Shown piece after piece: positions 61,010 through 64,000 of a stretch of 64,000 nucleotides of DNA (positions are counted from its first letter, which is position 1; every line of letters begins with the position of its first letter). Origin of the DNA: 2-02-FULL-55-14 sp964473365 (GTDB taxonomy: Bacteria > Bacteroidota > Ignavibacteria > UBA10030). A program made the position numbers and the translations under genes. The notes under the pieces were generated by a model. It was not told the origin of the DNA. It did not search any database and saw only the letters and a program-made list of their open reading frames with translations. The stretch lies in the NCBI GenBank assembly GCA_964473365.1, contig CAYYOV010000006.1, positions 1-64,000 on the forward strand, read 5' to 3'.

Positions 61010-62489
61010 AGGCCAACGCACGGAGCAGATAGTCCTTGACCCGGTCGGCAGCAACGCGTTCCTGCGACATCGAATCGCGCTGGCGCACAGTCACCGATTG
61101 ATCCTGCAAGGTCTGCGAGTCGACCGTGATGCAGAACGGCGTGCCCACTTCGTCCTGCCGCCGATAACGGCGTCCGACCGCCCCGCTCTCGTCGTAGAAG
61201 ACGCGGAAGCTTGATCGGAGGTCGGCCTCGATCTTGCGGGCCAGCTCGGGCATTCCGTCGCGATTGACAAGGGGAAAGACAGCCGCCTTGACAGGCGCCA
61301 ATTTCGGATGGAGCCGGAGGACGGTGCGAACCTCTGTCCCGCCTTCTGCCGTCGGCGCCTCCTCTTCGTGGTAGGCATCGACGAGGAACGCCATGAACGA
61401 CCTGCTCGCGCCGACCGACGTCTCGATGACATAGGGCGTGAATCGTTCCTTCGTCTCTTCGTCGAAGTACTTCATGTTCTTGCCGGAGAACTGCTCATGC
61501 CGCCCCAGGTCGTAGTCCGTTCGATTGTGAACGCCCTCCACCTCTCCCCAGCCGAAGGGGAACTCGTACTCGACGTCGTACGCATCCTTGGCATAGTGCG
61601 CCAGCTTATCGGGCGGATGTTGATGCCAGCGTATCTTCTCGGGACGCATGCCAAGCTCATGGAACCACTTCAGTCGTTCGCCGCGCCAGTATTCGAACCA
61701 TTCGTCATCGGTCCCGGGCTTGACGAAGAATTGCATCTCCATCTGTTCAAATTCGCGCGTCCGGAACAGGAAATTCTTCGTATTGATCTCATTCCGAAAC
61801 GCCTTGCCGATCTGTGCGATCCCGAACGGAAGTTTCTGTCGCGAGGCGCTCTGGACGTTCAGAAAATTGACGAAGATCCCCTGCGCCGTTTCCGGGCGCA
61901 GGAACACGACGGCTGAGGCATCTTCGACGGGCCCGACGAACGTCTTGAACATCAGATTGAACTTGCGGGCTTCGGTGAACGTCCCCTTGTTGCCGCAGGC
62001 GGGACAGCTCAACGCAGCAATGACGCGAGCCAGGCCCGGTTCGGTCGCCGTGAGTACTTCGAACGCAGTCTCGATCTTGGCGTCGGGTTGTTGGCCATCG
62101 TACGTCCCGGGTTCGAGTTCCCGGAGCACATCCTTCTTTTTCTTGACCGAGAGCTCGTCAACGAGCACATCGGTTCGGTAGCGCGCTTTACACTGCCGGC
62201 AGTCGACCATCGGGTCGGTGAAATTCTCCACATGGCCTGATGCCTCCCACACGCGCGGGTGCATCAGGATCGACGCATCGATCCCCTCGACGTTCTCACG
62301 GTAGGTCATATTGCGCCACCACGCCGCTTTGAGGTTGGTCAACATCTCAACCCCCAACGGGCCGTAGTCCCAGCAACCGTTCAAGCCGCCGTAGATCTCG
62401 CTGGATTGAAAGACGAAGCCGCGACGTTTTGCCAGGGAGACGATCTTCTCCATGGTCTTCACGCCGTCGGAAGGCTTTTGAGCAGCCAT
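61008..62489 (-). CDS. glyQS: Glycyl-tRNA synthetase, single-chain form
   Basis: A 493-residue class II synthetase of the eukaryote/archaeal-like form, not the alpha-beta bacterial form. Motifs: RGFVFQSSEIYGGLNGCWDYGPLG at the start, QIGKAFRNEI (class II motif 2 region), EMQFFVKPG, and ETSVGASRSFMAFL. Four Cys (CRQCKARY and CPACGNKG) suggest a zinc site. Confidence 0.96.
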   Translation of the reverse strand: MAAQKPSDGVKTMEKIVSLAKRRGFVFQSSEIYGGLNGCWDYGPLGVEMLTNLKAAWWRNMTYRENVEGIDASILMHPRVWEASGHVENFTDPMVDCRQCKARYRTDVLVDELSVKKKKDVLRELEPGTYDGQQPDAKIETAFEVLTATEPGLARVIAALSCPACGNKGTFTEARKFNLMFKTFVGPVEDASAVVFLRPETAQGIFVNFLNVQSASRQKLPFGIAQIGKAFRNEINTKNFLFRTREFEQMEMQFFVKPGTDDEWFEYWRGERLKWFHELGMRPEKIRWHQHPPDKLAHYAKDAYDVEYEFPFGWGEVEGVHNRTDYDLGRHEQFSGKNMKYFDEETKERFTPYVIETSVGASRSFMAFLVDAYHEEEAPTAEGGTEVRTVLRLHPKLAPVKAAVFPLVNRDGMPELARKIEADLRSSFRVFYDESGAVGRRYRRQDEVGTPFCITVDSQTLQDQSVTVRQRDSMSQERVAADRVKDYLLRALA

Positions 62490-62563
62490 AATTCAATGAG
62501 AAGTGATAGGTCTTAGGATGGATCTGATGCGGACGATCCCGGCGTGCGCGCCGAGGACGAACG

Positions 62564-63346
62564 CTACTGACCGGTGAACTTGGGTTTGCGCTTTTCGAGG
62601 AACGCCCGGACACCCTCCGAGAAATCGTCCGTACCGCAGGCGGTTCCGAAGAGTCCGGCTTCCATCTCCAGACCTTCATCGAGCGGCATTTCCTGGGACG
62701 CATGGACCGCCTGGATCGCCAATCGGACGGCCGCCTGCCCCTTTCCCGCGATCTTCGAGGCCAACGCTCGACATGCCGGGAGCAACTCCGCGGGAGGAAC
62801 GACGCGATTCACGAGACCGATGCGGAGCGCCTCGTGCGCGTCGATCGGTTCGCCGGAGAGGATCATCTCCATGGCGCGTCCCTCGCCGACAAGCCGAGGA
62901 AGACGTTGCGTCCCGCCGTAGCCGGGGATCACCCCGAGGTTCACTTCGGGTTGACCAAATTTCGCGTTCTCCGACGCGATCCGAATATGACACGCCAGGG
63001 CCAACTCGCATCCTCCGCCGAGCGCGTAGCCGTTCACAGCGGCGATGACCGGCTTGCCCACACCTTCGATCCGGGAAAAGACCGACTGCCCCGCAGCGGC
63101 AAACGGCCGACCGGAGCTGGCGTTGAGCGATGTCAGTTCGCCGATATCGGTACCGGCCACAAATGCCTTCTCGCCCGCGCCGGTCAGGACCACCACATCG
63201 ATGGCCGTGTCCGTCGTGATCGATTCGAACAAGTCCTTCAGTTCCGCTTTGGCTTGCGCATTCAACGCATTCAACTTGTCGGGACGATTGATCGTGACCG
63301 TGCAGATGCGATCGGCCACATCGACGAGCAGCGTTTGGTAGGCCAT
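62564..63346 (-). CDS. Enoyl-CoA hydratase/isomerase family protein
   Basis: A 260-residue crotonase-fold enzyme. Oxyanion hole: AFVAGTDIGEL and NGYALGGGCELALACH, then PEVNLGVIPGYGGTQRLPRLVG with the catalytic Glu. The Glu usual in hydratases (C-terminal part of GGGCEL) is present. It acts in fatty-acid or short-chain acyl-CoA breakdown; the chain length cannot be told. ATG at 63346 is the natural start. Confidence 0.92.
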   Translation of the reverse strand: MAYQTLLVDVADRICTVTINRPDKLNALNAQAKAELKDLFESITTDTAIDVVVLTGAGEKAFVAGTDIGELTSLNASSGRPFAAAGQSVFSRIEGVGKPVIAAVNGYALGGGCELALACHIRIASENAKFGQPEVNLGVIPGYGGTQRLPRLVGEGRAMEMILSGEPIDAHEALRIGLVNRVVPPAELLPACRALASKIAGKGQAAVRLAIQAVHASQEMPLDEGLEMEAGLFGTACGTDDFSEGVRAFLEKRKPKFTGQ

Positions 63347-63366
63347 GGGGGGATACCTTGGTAAGG

Positions 63367-64000
63367 TCAACGTGAACGACGACGGGCCTTCTGTACGAGC
63401 GCGTCGAACAGCGGAACCCACGTTGGTTTCAGTCGAAGCAACGCCGCACGATGCCTCTGCAGCATGGCCCGGTCACCGCGCACCGCCGGCCCCGTCAGGG
63501 CCTTGCGCGGACCGAGTTCGTAGGCATATCCGAGGCTTTCCAGGATCAACGGCATGAACGGGGCCAACCCTCCCGGGATCCGCGCTGCGCGGCCCAATTC
63601 TTCCGCCAGCTGCCAAAGCAGGACCGGATAGTTCGCAGCGAACGTGCAAGCAAGATGGTACGTAATTTTCGCGTCTTTCGGAACCTGGAGCGGACGACCT
63701 CGCCATCGACGGACGAGACGATGGGCCCACGTCCGAGAGGGAGATGGCGCCTCGACACCCCATGCGATATTCTGTAGAAGTGTCTCATCAGAGAATCGTT
63801 GAGCCTCTCGAGGGAAGGTCTGGATCGGGTGGACCGAGGCAACGCGGTGTCCTCTCGTCCGCAGCGGCGCAAGTTCGTCACTCGTGAGCGCACCGGATGT
63901 ATGAACGAACCCCGTGCGGCGATGCCACGCCACGCTGGCTGCCAGCGACGTGGCGACGCGCCGGATCTCCCCGTCGGGCACGGCGATCACCACGACATCC
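63367..64000 (-). CDS. Rossmann-like/DUF2520 protein, 5' end outside window
   Basis: The visible 210 or so residues match the second half of the Rossmann-like plus DUF2520 family: HTSGALTSDELAPLRTRGHRVASVHPIQTF (Rossmann end), then an all-helical C-terminal domain. The N-terminal start (usual GxGxxG) lies beyond base 64000. The family resembles NADP-dependent pyrroline-5-carboxylate or 2-dehydropantoate reductases, but no role is established. Confidence 0.85.
   Translation of the reverse strand, partial: DVVVIAVPDGEIRRVATSLAASVAWHRRTGFVHTSGALTSDELAPLRTRGHRVASVHPIQTFPREAQRFSDETLLQNIAWGVEAPSPSRTWAHRLVRRWRGRPLQVPKDAKITYHLACTFAANYPVLLWQLAEELGRAARIPGGLAPFMPLILESLGYAYELGPRKALTGPAVRGDRAMLQRHRAALLRLKPTWVPLFDALVQKARRRSR

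Noticed and set aside
1..64000. CRISPR arrays, insertion sequences, prophage or toxin-antitoxin pairs
   Set aside because: No direct-repeat arrays, transposase or integrase motifs, terminal inverted repeats, or short paired toxin genes were found.

Overview
This 64 kb window is a gene-dense, GC-rich (roughly 60% by eye) chromosomal segment from a free-living bacterium. It is almost entirely core and housekeeping content. A PorQ-type type IX secretion protein, a GWxTD-domain protein, a GlmU-like left-handed beta-helix protein, a ferredoxin-dependent 2-oxoacid oxidoreductase and many envelope or secreted proteins point to the Fibrobacteres-Chlorobi-Bacteroidota group. The best guess is an Ignavibacteria or Kapabacteria-like lineage, but this is inferred from gene content and not from a phylogeny. 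I see no insertion sequences, prophage, CRISPR array, integrase or defence island. A 100-N scaffold gap flanked by identical 55-bp ends suggests a short-read (metagenome-style) assembly.

Layout. 1-3400: the end of an MFS transporter, then polA. 3390-4576: a pair of envelope-stress-like membrane genes (LiaI-like and double PspC). 4691-8440 (minus): frr, pyrH, tsf, rpsB, then rpsI and rplM. 8609-10730 (minus): an ECF sigma factor with a large membrane-anchored putative anti-sigma protein, broken only by the false gap. 10978-15395 (minus): nuoABCDEF. 15491-20494 (minus): tsaD, trpA, chorismate mutase, mltG and an Ig-like lipoprotein. 20655-27396 (plus): rpmB, pgsA, pgpA, cinA, thpR, recA, recX, an AI-2E-family exporter and an exonuclease. 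27462-30761: bioY and a divergent secreted M14 peptidase. 30865-34533 (plus): tRNA-Gln, prs, rplY, pth, rpsF, rpsR, rplI. 34828-43405 (plus): korAB, then nrnA, pepA, a GWxTD protein, pdxA and ftsE. 43478-48549 (minus): pfkA, a quinone reductase, aat, purC, an Mrp ATPase and a NifU-domain protein. 48714-57260 (minus): an internally duplicated membrane protein, rmuC, an acyltransferase, kbl, a DUF1028 protein, rsmB, a GlmU-like protein and rpmE. 57357-64000: porQ, a frameshifted TSUP permease, a ZIP transporter, a TPR protein, glyQS, an enoyl-CoA hydratase and a truncated DUF2520 protein.

Genes are packed into operons with many 1-8 bp stop/start overlaps, which suggests translational coupling. 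Twelve intrinsic terminators can be read. Nine candidate promoters share TTGnnn, exactly 17 bp, then TAnnTT. That layout combines a sigma70-like arrangement with the TAnnTT core of the Bacteroidota -7 element. Clear Shine-Dalgarno sites precede several genes.

I did not find a strong candidate for a wholly new biological system. The observations most worth following are the false assembly gap that splits a 458-residue putative anti-sigma factor, the shared promoter architecture, the tandemly duplicated membrane protein at 48714-49499, the structured leader of korAB, and the twice-frameshifted TSUP gene.
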